NCBI GenBank assembly: GCA_021292165.1
Contig: CM037881.1
Span: forward strand, 3,224,001-3,288,000
From: Shinisaurus crocodilurus
Lineage: Eukaryota > Chordata > Lepidosauria > Squamata > Shinisauridae
DNA length: 64,000 nucleotides
Direction: 5' to 3'
This document shows, in pieces, positions 10,785 through 22,289 of this stretch (its first letter is position 1; the number at the start of each line of letters is the position of its first letter). The notes below the pieces were generated by a model. It was given only the letters and a program-made list of their open reading frames with translations. It had not been told where the DNA came from and made no database searches. Position numbers and translations under genes: made by a program.

Positions 10785-11679
10785 ATTTATTTTTATTTAT
10801 TTACAGTATTTGTATACTGCTCCATATCTAAGCAGATTTCGGAGTGGCGAACAATAAAAAGGAAAACAGATAAACAATAAAAACAATGCATATTAAAGAA
10901 GGCATCATCAAAACCGTGGCTGGTCAGCAAGGAAGGCTTCCTAGAATAAGGATGTCTTCGGCAGGCACCGAAAGCAACACAATGTTGGAGCCTGCCTGAC
11001 CTCCAGAGGCAAGCAGTTCCATAGAAATGGAGCCGCCACACTGAAGGCCCTTCTCCTGGTGGACTCCAATCTGGCCATAGGTCCATATGGAACCACCAGG
11101 AGAATGTCCTCTGATGACCTCAGTGACCGGACAGATTGGTAAGGGGGAAAGTGCTTTCTGAGGTACCCTGTCCCAAGTTGTTTCAGGCTTTGTATACAGT
11201 ACTAGTAACAGAACCTTAAACCTGGCCTGGTAGTGAATAGGTAGCCAGTGCAGTTCTTTCAGTAAAGGAATTGTATGCTGAAAGGGGCAGATCCCGACGA
11301 CAGCTGAGCTGCTGCATTCTGCACTAGCTCCAGCTTCCAGGGCAGCCCCACACAGCGCACGTTGCAGTAATCCAATCCTGAGGTGACTGGCGCCTGTATT
11401 ACTGTGGCCAAACTATCCCTGTCCAGGAGAGGCCGTAGCTGGCAAACCAATTGAAAATGGTAAAAGCCACTCTGAGCTGCCGCAGTCACTTGGAACTGCA
11501 GTGAGAACGATGGATCTAGGAGCACCCCCAGATTACGAACCTCATCTTTCAGAGGGAGTGCAACCCCATCCAGAACAGGCAATGAGCCTATCTCCCGGAC
11601 TAAGGAACCACTCACCCATAGGACTTCTGTCTTGCCAGGATTCAGCTTCAGTTTATTGGCCCTCATCCAGTCCATAGAT

Positions 11680-11757
11680 TTCATAGATTTCATAGATCAT
11701 AGAGTTGGAAGGGGCCTACAAGGCCATCGAGTCCAACCCCCTGCTCAATGCAGGAAC
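11680..11757 (-). mobile_element. CR1-tailed SINE or CR1 3' end inserted in the L2
   Basis: TTTCATAGATTTCATAGATC repeats followed by GAGTTGGAAGGGGCCTAC and AACCCCCTGCTCAATGCAGG. It separates DQCMNSV from SMDWMRANKL of the L2 frame. Confidence 0.8.
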
Positions 11758-11907
11758 ACTGAGTTCATGCACTGATCCAGGACTTGCACAGCCTTTCCTG
11801 TTTCAGTTGTCACAGGGAGATAGAGCTGTGTGTCATCAGTGTACAGATGGCACTTGGCTCCAAATCCCCTTATGACAGCTCTCAGTGGCTTCATATACAT
11901 GCTAAAC

Positions 11908-12941
11908 CAGCACTGATAAGATTCTACTTTACTAAAGGTGGGCAATATATCCCCTCCGTGATCCAGGTGTTTGTGGCTAAAATCATTGCCCAAATGTTAT
12001 ATGGGTCCCAAATGTGTGCTCACTATAATCTTCGCCCCTTAGAAATTATCCAGTCTAAATTTCTAAGAGTTATATTTTCTGTACCACATTGTGTTCCCAA
12101 TGCAGCTCTACGGTTAGAGGCTGGTTTAATTCCCATTGTAGCCCGAGCCAAACTGTACATGATAAATTATTGGCTAAAACTTATATTCTTGCCAGTCGGG
12201 ATGGCTCCATTGATACTGCTGGATCCCTTCCAATCAAAATGGAAAAAAACATTTATCTAATGAATTATCACGCCTGGGATTTTCTCCCAACGCGTTAATA
12301 GTAATGGGCTACTCTAACGCCAAGGTGGCTATTAACCAGAGAATCAGGGACATTGTATTACAAGAACATGTAAGTTCACTATGTAAATTTAGCCCTCGAG
12401 GAAATAAGATCTTTGGGCCTCATGCTTATCTGGCTGATTTGACTTTTCCCAAGTATAGAAAAGCTTTTACTCTAGCCAGATTTGATGCTTTGCCTTCTAT
12501 GGTTTTGGAGGGAAGATATCAGGGAATACCATTTAAGGATCGTCTTTGTCCATGTAATAATAATGGGGAAGTTGAATCTGTGGGGCATGTACTTTTATAT
12601 TGCCCCTTCTACCGGGATCTTCGTGAAGAGCTTATTCTTCCTATACTATGTAATTGCCCAGGTAGAACTGATAAATTCTATATTTCCCTGCTACTCGCAG
12701 ATACGGTCCCTCATATCACTAATAGTGTGGCTAAATTTTGTGCGACTGCCATAACATGCCGCACCGTTTTAACTTCTGACTCTGGCCTTGCTTGACTGTT
12801 ATAATTTTGATATAAAACTTTGCTGTGTTATGTATGCTGGATGATGTATAGTAGTAATTCATGTTTTATTGATTGATTGTTTCCCTGTTTTTAATATTAT
12901 TGTTGGATCTGGTCAATGGCCGTAATAAATATTCATTCATT
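11908..12941 (+). mobile_element. Non-LTR retrotransposon 3' part, unassigned clade, inserted in the L2
   Basis: A 1,034-bp 5'-truncated element ending in (ATTC)n and flanked by CATGCTAAAC at 11898-11907 and 12942-12951; removing it restores the L2. Two open blocks encode the post-RT region (YGSQMCAHYNLRPLEIIQSK; NAALRLEAGL) and, at 12304-12795, a C-terminal domain with ARFDALPSMVLEGRYQG and a Cys/His motif C-x-C...H-x4-C (RLCPCNNNGEVESVGHVLLY then CPF). Such C-terminal knuckles occur in several LINE clades. One frameshift or stop near 12258 separates the blocks. Confidence 0.8.
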
Positions 12942-14520
12942 CATGCTAAACAACATTGGGAACAAGATGGTACCCTGCAGAACCCCATAGCTCAATTGTC
13001 AAGGGTCCAAGGAATAGTCACCCAATGTACTCTCTGGAATCAACTCTGCAGGTAGGACTGGAACTATTATAACATAGTGCCTCCAATGCCCAACCCACGG
13101 AGTCGATCCAGGAGGATACTATTATCGATGGTATCAAAAGCTGATGAGAGATCAAGCAGCATTAACAGGGTCACATTCCCCGGTCCCTCTCCCGATAAAG
13201 GTCATCCATCCATCAGGGTGAACAGGGCTGATTTGGTCCCGTAACCAGGTCAAACCCAGAATGGAATGGGTCTAGATAATCAGTATCCTCCAGTCCAAGA
13301 GTGCCTGCAGTTGCCCTCTGCCACGACCCTCTCAAGAACCTTCCCTAAGAAAGGGGTATTTGCAACTGGGCGGTAGTTATCAAATATTGTTGGGTCCAGA
13401 GTGGGGTTTTTCAGGAGTGGTCGCGCTACTGCCTCCTTAAGGACAGCAGGAAGCATCCCTGCATGCAGAGATGCGTTTACCACCCCCTGGACCCGCCCAG
13501 CCATACCACCTCGGCTAGCTTTTATTAGCCAGGAGCAGCAATGATCGAGAGGGCACGTGATCGGTCGCATTGCTGCAAGCACCTTGTGCACATCATCAGG
13601 CCGCAGCGACTGAAATTGATCCCACGAAATCAGGCAGATGGTGGTATCAGATACCATGACTGGAAGTTGCGCTAACAAAAGCATCAAGTTGCTGTGGAGA
13701 CAAGCAATTTTGTCCTTAAAGTGCGATGCAAAAAAAGTTGCAGTGGGACTTTGAGGGGGTGCAGGACCCATTTGCTGGGGAGAGCGTTAAAAGCCCCTGC
13801 CTGGACCACCTGGAAGAGCTCCCCCGGCCAGCTGCTTGAGAAAGCAGTGGAAGTAGCAAAGCAATGCTTCTCCTGCCAGCAGCTTCTCTCTGTGAGCCAC
13901 GCAACTAGGCATAATTAGGCGCTCTAGAGCGTGTTCTGCCATCTTCACTTCGAGCCTTACACCACCTGCACTCCAGCTGATGTCCAGCCTGTTTCATCGA
14001 CCTGCAGCTCGCCAGTATACCAAGCAGCAGAGCAGGCCCTACAGCACCGGAGAGGGCACGCAGGAGTGGTCGAGTCGATCGTCCTCCACATCTCACTGTT
14101 CCATGACGAGACCTGCACCTCGGCTGGATCACCAGCTTTATCCACTGGAAAATCCCCAAGAGCATTCAGAAATCCATTGGATTCCACCCACCAGTCTCCT
14201 GGGCTGGACCATCTGACCCACCACCCCCCCGTAGGAGGGAAGTAATGCCATGAGTTCAAACCTCACCAGGAAATGGTTTGACCATGACAATGGGGTTACT
14301 TTGACACCCCACTCACCCCACCCCCCCAGCTTTCAGACTACTCATCTCACAGCCTGGAGCAAAGACCAAGTCAAGGGTATGTCCTACTTCATGTGTTGGG
14401 CTGATGACAAACTGAGACAGCCCCATGGATGTCATAGAGAACATTGGTAAGATGACAGCACAGCAGCTTAAAGAAAATATGTGCCAACAGGACAACATAT
14501 CTACGAAGGAATGTGCCAAC

Positions 14521-14832
14521 AGTACAACATACCCAAATGTTGGGGCTTCAGAGGAGCTTCAAAGGAACTTAAAAGAGACTATGCGAGGGCACTCCAGAAC
14601 ATGCAGAGGGGCAAGGGTTAGACAGACCTATAACAAAACATAGGGGGTAATTGGGACAAGTGGAATCTCATCATTGTGTCCACTTCTAATCAGAACAACA
14701 GCATAAATAAATGGCCTTGCAGTGGAGCCTGAGAGGCACTTTTTGGGAGGCTGGGCTCTGCCCTTTGGCACTTGTCTTTGCCATCAGCTCTGATTCTTCA
14801 CTGGACTTTCCTCCATTGGAACAATAGACTTA
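14521..14832. other. Intron 5, unassigned
   Basis: No recognised element. Confidence 0.4.
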
Positions 14833-14990
14833 GATTTCATAGATCATAGAGCTGGAAGGAGCCTACAAGGCTATCGAGTCCAACCCCCTGCTCAATGCAG
14901 GAAACTAGAGGAGGGGTCTCCCATCCAGTAACAACCAGGCTTGACCCTGCTTAGCTTTCCACGCTCCGACAAGCTGAGCCCGCGTGAGCC
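14833..14990 (-). mobile_element. 5S rRNA-derived SINE with CR1 tail
   Basis: On the minus strand the 3' half of a 5S rRNA-like sequence (GCTAAGCAGGGTCAAGCCTG, then GGATGGGAGACCC) is followed directly by a CR1-type 3' tail (CCTGCATTGAGCAGGGGGTT ... ATGATCTATGAAATC). The 5S 5' half, near 14955-14990, is more worn. This is the layout of a SINE3-type element, not a 5S gene. Confidence 0.72.
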
Positions 14991-15718
14991 ACAGGCCTAC
15001 GGCCAGAAGGAGGATGGAAGCCTGCCTCCCCATCCTCCGTTTTACTTCCCCCCCACCCAGACAGGCCTTTGAGCCCATCTAGAGGTGTGCTGGTGGTGAG
15101 AGCTGCGCCAGGGCTGGAAAGGCCATAGGATTTCTCATATCCCGACCTCTCCTCCTCTCCCCACCCCACTGGACTTCCCCCTCTTTTCCTTCCCTCTGAG
15201 GCGGTATGTGTGACCTCAAGAAGCAGCCAGGTGGCTCTTTCTGCAGCGGCTGCAAGGGGGTGGGGGAGGGACTGGATTCCAGAGCCCCCCTTCTGAGGTC
15301 GTAGCAGTGTCTATGGCCTGGGAGGGGGGACTCTGAAGAATCCTATGGTCCCTGGGACACTCTCCCAGTACCATAAGATTGCCCTCTAAGTTTACTTTAC
15401 TTAATTCGAGATAAATGCCCTGATCCAGCTAAGTAGGCTTCTGCATGTGGATCTTTCCTTAGATCAAAAACCACAGGCGTGAAGTTTTGAAAGAAGAAAG
15501 AGACCGGGGAGACCACGGGGAGATTGACTAAAAAGCACCATCCAGAGAAGACAGCGGAGAGAGCTGCGTCCTTCTGCCCGCACACGGCATTAATTTAACA
15601 GCCGCTTTGCCACAAAGGATCTAAATGCACCATGGTATATTGCTTTTAATGGGACACATATTCTAATTTACATTACCATCCACACTGTGGTGCAACTAGG
15701 GCTGGATCAGGCTGAGAA

Positions 15719-15720
<2 letters not shown>
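14991..15720. other. Intron 5, unassigned
   Basis: GC-rich at 14990-15370, then intronic. No gene seen. Confidence 0.4.

Positions 15721-15749
<29 letters not shown>
15721..15749. repeat. (AT)n microsatellite
   Basis: About 29 bp of AT, 95 bp from exon 5. Confidence 0.95.
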
Positions 15750-15752
<3 letters not shown>

Positions 15753-15844
15753 TTCAACGCATCATATAAAATAGAGAAAGCCTGGTATTCATAAAAAGAA
15801 AAGACAGAAAGATATCAACAATTGATGAACAACTGAAAACTCAC

Positions 15845-15979
15845 AGTTCTATTGCCTTGTTCCACATGATAACGTATCCAGAAAGTATGAAGGACTCGAT
15901 ATTTACAATGTGTGTATTTCCTCTCTCTGTTCCAACGTAGAGCCATTTGCTTTGGAAAGGCAAGTGACAGAAAGTAATC
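15845..15979 (-). CDS. STXBP5L: STXBP5L coding exon 5
   Basis: A 135-bp exon encoding ITFCHLPFQSKWLYVGTERG then NTHIVNIESFILSGYVIMWN and KAIE plus CT. The acceptor is AATACAG and the donor GTGAGT. VGTERGN and YVIMWN are conserved tomosyn blade sequences. The exon begins with the last base of the Arg codon and ends with two bases of Leu. An (AT)n tract lies about 95 bp beyond its 3' end, inside intron 5. Confidence 0.96.
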
Positions 15980-16374
15980 CTGTATTAGGGAAAATACAAT
16001 AAAAAAAACAGCTCAGCTGAGCTATCACCTCATATTCCCAGTTTCAGGTGGTATAAGATTATCTTCCTCCAGCGTAGGATCTCAATGTTGAACCGCTAAA
16101 CATGGTATTCTTCATTTCACACAAAAAAACAAAGATAGACATTTTGGCCAAAATAATTTTTTTCTGAGGGTATATCCCCTCCAACCAGTAGGTAAAACTA
16201 CCCAATTTGGCCTTCATTGACTTTTTTTTTTATTTTACCTAGTACACCATCTGAAATTGACTCCAGCCTCGTCAATACAAAAACTAATTTCTCTCTACTT
16301 CTGTTTCCACCTACCAGGAAGCCTCTGCATTTTGCCTAAGGATGGAGCAGTTTTGATAAATGGCTAGATTTTAT
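15980..16374. other. Intron 4, no gene
   Basis: Unique-looking intron next to the exon-5 acceptor. Confidence 0.5.
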
Positions 16375-16945
16375 GGGCAGTGTTGGCGCCAGGCGGGCCT
16401 CAGTGGGGAGAGCATCCCAGAATTGGGGAGCCACCACTGAGAAGGCTCTCCCCCTTGTTGCCACCTTCCAAGCCTCTCTTGGTGGAGGCACTCAGAGGAC
16501 GGCCCCAGATGTTGATTGTAGTGTCCAAGTAGGTTAATGTCAGGAGAGGTGTTTCATTAGGTATTGCAGTACTGAGCCGCTTATGGCTTTATAAGTTAAA
16601 ACCAGGACTTTGAATTGGGTTCGGAAACATACAGGCAGCCAATGCAAGTGGCCCAGAATTGGTCTTATATGTTCAGATGTTCTAACCTACCCTAACCTAC
16701 CTCACAGGGTTGTTGTGAGGATAAAATGGAGAGGAGGATTACGTAAGCCGCCTTGGGTTCCTTGCAGGAAAAAAGGCGGGGTATAAATATAATAAATAAA
16801 ATAAAATAAATATTAATCTGGCTGCCATATTTTGCACAAGTTCTCAGCTGGAAAACCTGAGACGATCAAGAGCTTGGAGATTGTTCCTCAAGTGGCTGTA
16901 GTGGATGAAAAGGAACTGAGCAAGGAATAGCAGAACCTTCTAGGC
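16375..16945 (-). mobile_element. LINE 3' UTR copy split by a SINE
   Basis: Antisense copy of a common squamate L2-type 3' region (CCAGGACTTTGAATTGGGTT; CATACAGGCAGCCAATGCAA), interrupted at 16680-16807 and resumed at CTGGCTGCCATATTTTGCAC. Confidence 0.6.
16680..16807 (+). mobile_element. tRNA-derived SINE (family A), 3' half
   Basis: Starts in the centre of the SINE (CCTACCTCACAGGGTTGTTG) and ends in the LINE-like tail GGCGGGGTATAAATATAATA and (AAATA)n. 5'-truncated. Confidence 0.85.
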
Positions 16946-17868
16946 CAGTGATGGCGAACCCTATGGCATGGGTGCCACAGCTGGCACTCAGGGACCTCTC
17001 TGTGGGCACTCGAGCCATTGGTCACCAGATCGCGAAAAGACCGTCCCCTTCTGCAAAACACTAATGATCTTGTCCTTTCTCACAGTGTGGAACAGAATGA
17101 TTTTATTCTAAAATTCCTGTTACAGAATTCTTTTCTACATTGTTATCACGTTTAAAAGATTTTGAAGAATGATGCACAGAGCATGGCTTGGATGTAAGGC
17201 CCTAACAGTTGACCTGAGTGCTGCATGTGTTGCTCTCAAACTAACGGAGTATGAGCCAAGGTTTGACAAATGATCAGCATGCATGCAATAGCAAAAATCA
17301 CATTAATTGTGCAAAAGCATGCCCAGTGCAAACTTTTACCTAATGCAGTGTTTGCAGCCCAAGACATAAAGTGTTTAAAATGTGTTAAGCACGTTTAGTT
17401 TTCTTGTTTATCTTGCTCATCCTAGTACAGGTTGACTTTTACTTTTACTAATCCGACACCTGTAGAAGCAGGGAAAGGACCCGGGGTAAAGCTTGCCCCA
17501 TACTATTTCAGTCTGGCATATAGTAATCATATTACAAGTTGAGAATCCCTTATCCAGAAATACATGTGCCTAATTATTTTAAAAGTTTGTATAAATTCCC
17601 TTCAGGCTATGTGTACAATGTAGTACTATAATAATTTTTTGAGTTGATTTTTTTTCCCAACAAAAAACTGTTTGCATCATTGAAAGCTCTGTTGTGTTTT
17701 TCTTTTAAGACAAAAGATGTTAATTAGTTCAGACAACTGTATGAGTTGTTTTTCTAAAACTAAAACCTCGGCATTCAGGTTTAATTGCAGTGTTGGCACT
17801 TTGAAATAAATAAGTTGGTTTTGTGTTGCAGTTTGGGCACTCGGGCTCAAAAAGGTTCGCCATCACTG
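16946..17868. mobile_element. hAT DNA transposon, internally deleted (923 bp)
   Basis: Perfect 15-bp terminal inverted repeats CAGTGATGGCGAACC / GGTTCGCCATCACTG. Subterminal sequences GGCACTCAGGGACC and GGGCACTCGGGCTC are as in vertebrate hAT families with these ends. Near-matching target duplication TTCTAGGC (16938-16945) and CTCTCTAGGC (from 17869). No intact transposase frame remains. It resembles the group reported to have moved horizontally among tetrapods, but the exact family needs a search. Confidence 0.85.
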
Positions 17869-17885
17869 CTCTCTAGGCCCTAGAG

Positions 17886-18023
17886 CAGGGCTCTCCAACC
17901 TTGGGTCCCCAGATGTTGCTGGACTACAGCTCCCAGAATCCCTTGCCATTAGCCATGCTGGCTGGGTATGCAGGGAGCTGCTGGCCAGCAACAAATATGG
18001 GGACCCAAGGTTGGAGACCCCTG
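17886..18023. mobile_element. hAT-type fold-back MITE with perfect 8-bp target duplication
   Basis: Inverted ends CAGGGCTCTCCAACCTTGGG / CCCAAGGTTGGAGACCCCTG, flanked by CCCTAGAG at 17878-17885 and 18024-18031. Confidence 0.88.
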
Positions 18024-18038
18024 CCCTAGAGTCTAGGG

Positions 18039-18385
18039 CAAGGGGAGGCAACGTGGTGCCTGTGGGTGGGCAGTGATGTGTCCCCAGGCACCTTTCTTGG
18101 TGCCCTCCAAGGTGACCTTCCCCTTGGTGATTTTTTAAAAAAATTAACACATTTTCTTATCAGCAGCTGGGATTGCTGTGAAATAAGTTTCTATTGGTGC
18201 TGAAAACTGTGGGTTCAAAGGAGTTGATTAGTGTGTTGGGACTCATACCCCACCTCTGCCTTGTACTCAAGTCTTTGGGTTTGATAGCTGTCCTTTGCCA
18301 TGCTTTCCATGGCAGCCATTTTGTGATGGTGCCCTAGACAGTTTCTCAAATTGTGCCCAAGGCCCAAAAAGATTGCCGAACCCTG
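18039..18385. mobile_element. Third hAT-like element of the cluster
   Basis: Imperfect inverted ends CAAGGGGAGGCAACG / GATTGCCGAACCCTG with flanks GTCTAGGG (18031-18038) and CCCTAGGG (18386-18393), 6 of 8 identical. Confidence 0.6.
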
Positions 18386-18393
18386 CCCTAGGG

Positions 18394-20385
18394 CATGTTC
18401 AGTGGAAGGAGAGGGCGGGGTTGTACCAAAAAGCTCAGCCAGAATGCTCTGTGCAGGCGCAGAACTCATGTGTGAGTCACAGAGACCGTATCGAAGAACA
18501 GTGCCCACCAAATGATGTCACACACACATACACACCACAGTAATATGCTCCCAGATGTTTTAGTGGCACAGATAAACACCGAGAAAGGTGCAGACAAGAA
18601 ACGTCCTTCTTTGAGGTTCTGTTTATCTGCAGCTAGTTCACTGCCTTGGTAACTAAAGTCAGAAAAAGCAGAAAATTGGTTGTGTGGGAGGTAGCCTGCT
18701 TGAGGCACAAAACTCATCGTCATCGAGCTTCAGAGAAGAAGACCTTGTCCAGATGAATGTAAATATATTAAAACTGTGGCATGAACTGCTGAACAATTAG
18801 AGACAACCGAGGATGGAATTTAGGCTGCAATTATGTACTTTCATATGTGACAAATTCCTGCCTGGCACTGGGAATTAAAAACAAAACAAAAACAGCTACA
18901 GAAGTGGGCACAGATCATATTTTTGCACAGTAAATTTGAACAATGTCCATTGCTTGCTTGTGCCCATCACAGAATATTCAGGGCAAACTAGACTTGAAGG
19001 TGATATAAGCAGTTAGCCAGCCCAGAATGTGGGTTCCAATTCCGTATAAAGCAAGGGGTTGGTTGGGGCGGGGGTGGCGGGGGGGTGTCTTTAAAACGTC
19101 GCTTTGGTGAGCAGAGCTGAGCCCTTCTCCCCCTGCTCGTGCATCACGTCCTCCTTGGAAAACTGTTTCACTCCCTGCTGGGTTTATTTCCAGGGCTGGA
19201 GCCCCAACGCAACAAAAGACAACTAGCGGGCAAACAGTCGGGGTGGGGGGTCGCGGGCAGGGAGGGGGCAGCTCGTCAGCACACACCTGCCGCATCTTGA
19301 GTGGCTCACTCCGGCTAAGCCTCTGCTTTAAAGGACATCGGTGGCAACCAGTTCTGACACATTATGGGTCTGCCATCATCACGTCTAATATGCATTGAAC
19401 TGAGTGGTGGGGAATATACCATCATCTGTGGTTTAACACTGCGCTTATTACTTTAAGTTTATTTCATGCTAAAGCCATCCAGACTAGTTTGCATGCGCGG
19501 TTATTCACAGATGTGAGTTCCACTTTCAAAACAAACTGAAACGAGTTACTGTGATGGAGAACTAACTACTAATTGGCTTTAAAAAGATGTCCAAATGAAA
19601 CCTAAACTACATTCAAAACACTGTTGCCGACAAGGCCTCTTCAATCAGTTTCTGACCACTCAAAGCAGACAGAGTAGGATCCATGCATACAGGTTTTGTT
19701 CTTCTACAAGCAGAGAATGGTAAAGGAGGAAGTGCCTTCTCCTTCCTCTCTCAGTTCAAATGTTAGGGCCAAACTAAACAATATGCAGCAGGAGACACAT
19801 AATTCGTCTCCAAGGGGTTGGCTTTTTTTAAACACTAAAAAGCAGCATAGGAGGCTCCAGCTGAAAGTAGACCAGCAGTGGGAGTGGCTGCTTGACCCAT
19901 AGCCCTAATCTCACCACCAGTCCCTACATCCTTTCCCCTGTGGGGGGCAAAAATAGCTCGGTTGGGGGCAATTTTGTGCAGGCAAACAGCCAGAGAGGGA
20001 AGGTGAAGCAGCTCTGCTCTCTCCTCCGCTCCACTGCTTCTCTGCTGAAACTGGCAGCCTCCTGTTGCAGCTGCTTTTCAGTAAAGGAAATATCTGTGTA
20101 TTTCTCAGGTATTGTCTAATTTGGCAATTAGGGCTACTTCAAAACCGAAATACAAGCTACATGATGAGGGTTAGCACTTTCCGGCCTGACCGCCGCTGCA
20201 TTGATTTTTAAAAATGGAATCAGGATCAGGATCAGTGCTCGCTCTTTGCTTCAGTTCTGTACAGGAGCCACTTAAGATTATTTGCATAAATATAATTTAA
20301 TAGTTTCCAGCATATAACAGGAGCCACAACAGCAACATCTGTATGATTAAATTATTTAATCATATGAAAAATTGTCATGCCTTAC
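18394..20385. other. Intron 4, unassigned
   Basis: About 2 kb with no gene. A G-rich patch lies at 19055-19090 and 19240-19270. The segment 18965-19330 has features of an old DNA-type repeat but no clear ends were found. Confidence 0.45.
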
Positions 20386-20486
20386 CGTTCTCGGTTAAAT
20401 TTCAGAGAATGAAGAATTGCTGGCCGTTTCTGTCTTAGATTCCACAAATGGAGCATGTCGTCTGAACTTGCACTGACCAAAGCACC
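20386..20486 (-). CDS. STXBP5L: STXBP5L coding exon 4
   Basis: A 101-bp exon encoding GALVSASSDDMLHLWNLRQK then RPAILHSLKFNRE, and CG of the next codon. LHLWNL is the WD-type end of a blade. The acceptor is GATAG and the donor GTAAGG. The phase leaves two bases, completed to Arg by exon 5. It matches tomosyn-2 (remembered as SASADDTLHLWNLRQKRPA) with two or three substitutions. Confidence 0.96.
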
Positions 20487-21565
20487 CTATCAGGATGACA
20501 GAAAACAAGCATGCCAAGCGTTACCACGACCTTACAGACTTTGTTCGAAAATGGCAGATTAAAACATAGATTTGAACTACAGATGCCCACTGCTTGTGAC
20601 AGCTCTTCTTCACGGTCTCTGCGCAGTGCAGCCCCACGTCTGAATTCTGCATCTGTGCAAAACCTTGCTCTGGAACTTGCTCGCATTTTGGTGGGCTGTG
20701 GCCTGCTCCCACGGTCCCACCCTAAATGTGCTCACTTAAGGGGGGGGGGCTCCTGCCTTCCTATTCAGTTCTTTTTGACCGCTGCAGCAGCAGCATCACT
20801 GTGGATTTTCTTCTCGCTGTTCTTCTCAGAGCTTGATCTAGGCTAAAACACAGCTACCCCCTTATGCCTTTTTGTCTTATTCCTTTTTTACTATTTATTT
20901 GTTCTATTCTTCAGTTTTGTGTACGTTTTCCTCTCAGTATTGTATGTCTCAGGGCACTTCTCTTGCCACATCAGAAGTTCTGAAGGAGGAATTCTTTTAC
21001 AGGTGTATCACTTGCAGGAATAAGCTTCGTCCCTCTGATGGACATAGGTGTGTCTGCAGTATTTAGAAGGAAGTCACAACATTAAATCCTGCCAACATTG
21101 CCAGTGGTTTACCGAACAAGCATGCCATAATCAATCATCATGGCTTAGAGCACTTTTATGGGAACAAGCTCTGTTTGTGGCACATGTGGCAACCCAGACC
21201 TCCATGGCTGCTCACACATGGTTTTTGTGGGCACTTGGGCAACCGAGTATCAGTGGGCCTTGCTTGGCACTGCCCATTACTCCTCTAACCATACTTCCTC
21301 TTTGGCTCCTCCTCACTGGAACGCCTCCTCCTTCTCCAGTCACATCCCCTCCCTCTGGGCTCTCTCCTTTAAACTAAAACAAGCCTTATAAGTATAAATT
21401 GAAGTGATACGCTGTATGTACTAGATAGGCACTTTGCTTCAAAAGCATCTGATTAAAAAATTGCTGGTCCAGATTCTAAACAAGCGTAAATTTGTATTGC
21501 TCAATTGATTATGTTGTATTTGTGTTGAGAGTGTTTGAATTGGGATAGCTTGAACCATATGATCA
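20487..21565. other. Intron 3, unassigned
   Basis: Includes a run of ten G at 20741-20750 and a GC-rich part at 21100-21380 with open frames on the plus strand that resemble no protein I know. Confidence 0.45.
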
Positions 21566-21569
21566 TTGA

Positions 21570-21666
21570 GGCTGCAATCCCAAAAACACGAACAGCAGAG
21601 CAAGCCCCACGTTGAACACAGTGGGATTTACTTTTGAATAAACATGCATAGGATTGCACTGCACAG
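21570..21666. mobile_element. Short MITE-like element
   Basis: Ends GGCTGCAATCCCAAAA and GCATAGGATTGCACTGC show the inverted GCAATCC / GGATTGC pair used by a recurrent non-autonomous family. Confidence 0.45.
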
Positions 21667-21689
21667 ATCTGAGTATATAAGAGATGGCA

Positions 21690-22236
21690 ACTTGCATTTT
21701 AGTAGCTGTAACAAAGGAATCGCATGCTTCCTGCAACTGGCCAGCATTCAACAGAATGCTGGCCAACTGCAACATTCTGGGCCAGCTGGCATTTCTGAAC
21801 AGTTTTCAAAGGCAGCCCCACATAGAGTGTATTACAGTAGTCCAAACAGGATGTAACTAAGGCATGTGTGACCATGACCAGATCAGACGTCTCTAGGAAT
21901 GGGTGCAGCTGGCACACTAGCCTCAGCTTTGCAAATGCACTCCTGGCCACCACCAAGACCCGGGCACCCAGGTTCAGAGCCAAGTCCAAGAGTACACCCA
22001 GACCACAAGTCTAAGTCTTCAGGGTGGATGGAGCGTAACCCCATCCAGCACAGGCTGAATCCCCATTCCCTGATCATCTGCCTTTCAACTAAGAGCACAG
22101 CTGTCTTGTCTGGATTAAGTTTCAATTTGTTTGCTCTCATTTGGTCCATTACCAACATCAGGCACCAGAACCAGCTTTCTTGGATTTAGATGGAAAGGTG
22201 AGATAGAGTTGGGCGTCATCAGCATACTGGTTGCAC
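21690..22236 (-). mobile_element. L2 LINE fragment, reverse
   Basis: Minus-strand frames: MRANKLKLNPDKTAVLLV, then TSCLDYCNTLYVGLPLKT, ending at the codons for YADDAQL (22205-22230). Cut sharply at about 22236. Confidence 0.8.
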
Positions 22237-22258
22237 CAAACCCTAACCCTAACCCTGA
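22237..22258. repeat. Short telomere-like repeat at an L2-L2 junction
   Basis: Almost three units of CCCTAA, between the break of the reverse L2 and the start of a forward L2. Confidence 0.6.
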
Positions 22259-22289
22259 GTTGCTCGGACTTACCTTGACATGGACTCCA

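Larger units (their letters stand above)
10785..14520 (-). mobile_element. Long L2 LINE relic with two nested insertions
   Basis: Read on the minus strand from right to left: end of the endonuclease (SPTHEVGHTLDLVFAPG, about 14430), linker (13700-14260), RT N-part (RPDDVHKVLAAMRP; LDPTIFDNYRPVANTPFLGK, 13280-13650), catalytic region (LYTDDTQLYLPV, about 11830), C-part (WMRANKLKLNPGKTEVLWV, 11590-11680) and 3' UTR to 10785. Many stops and frameshifts. It is broken by a CR1/5S-type SINE tail at 11680-11757 and by another LINE at 11908-12941. Confidence 0.85.

Noticed and set aside
14915..14990. Possible 5S rRNA gene
   Set aside because: Only the 3' half matches well and it runs straight into a CR1-type tail, so it is a SINE head or pseudogene.
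16680..16700. CCCTAACCTACC near 16690 as telomeric repeat
   Set aside because: It is part of the SINE body (CTAACCTACCTCACAGGG).
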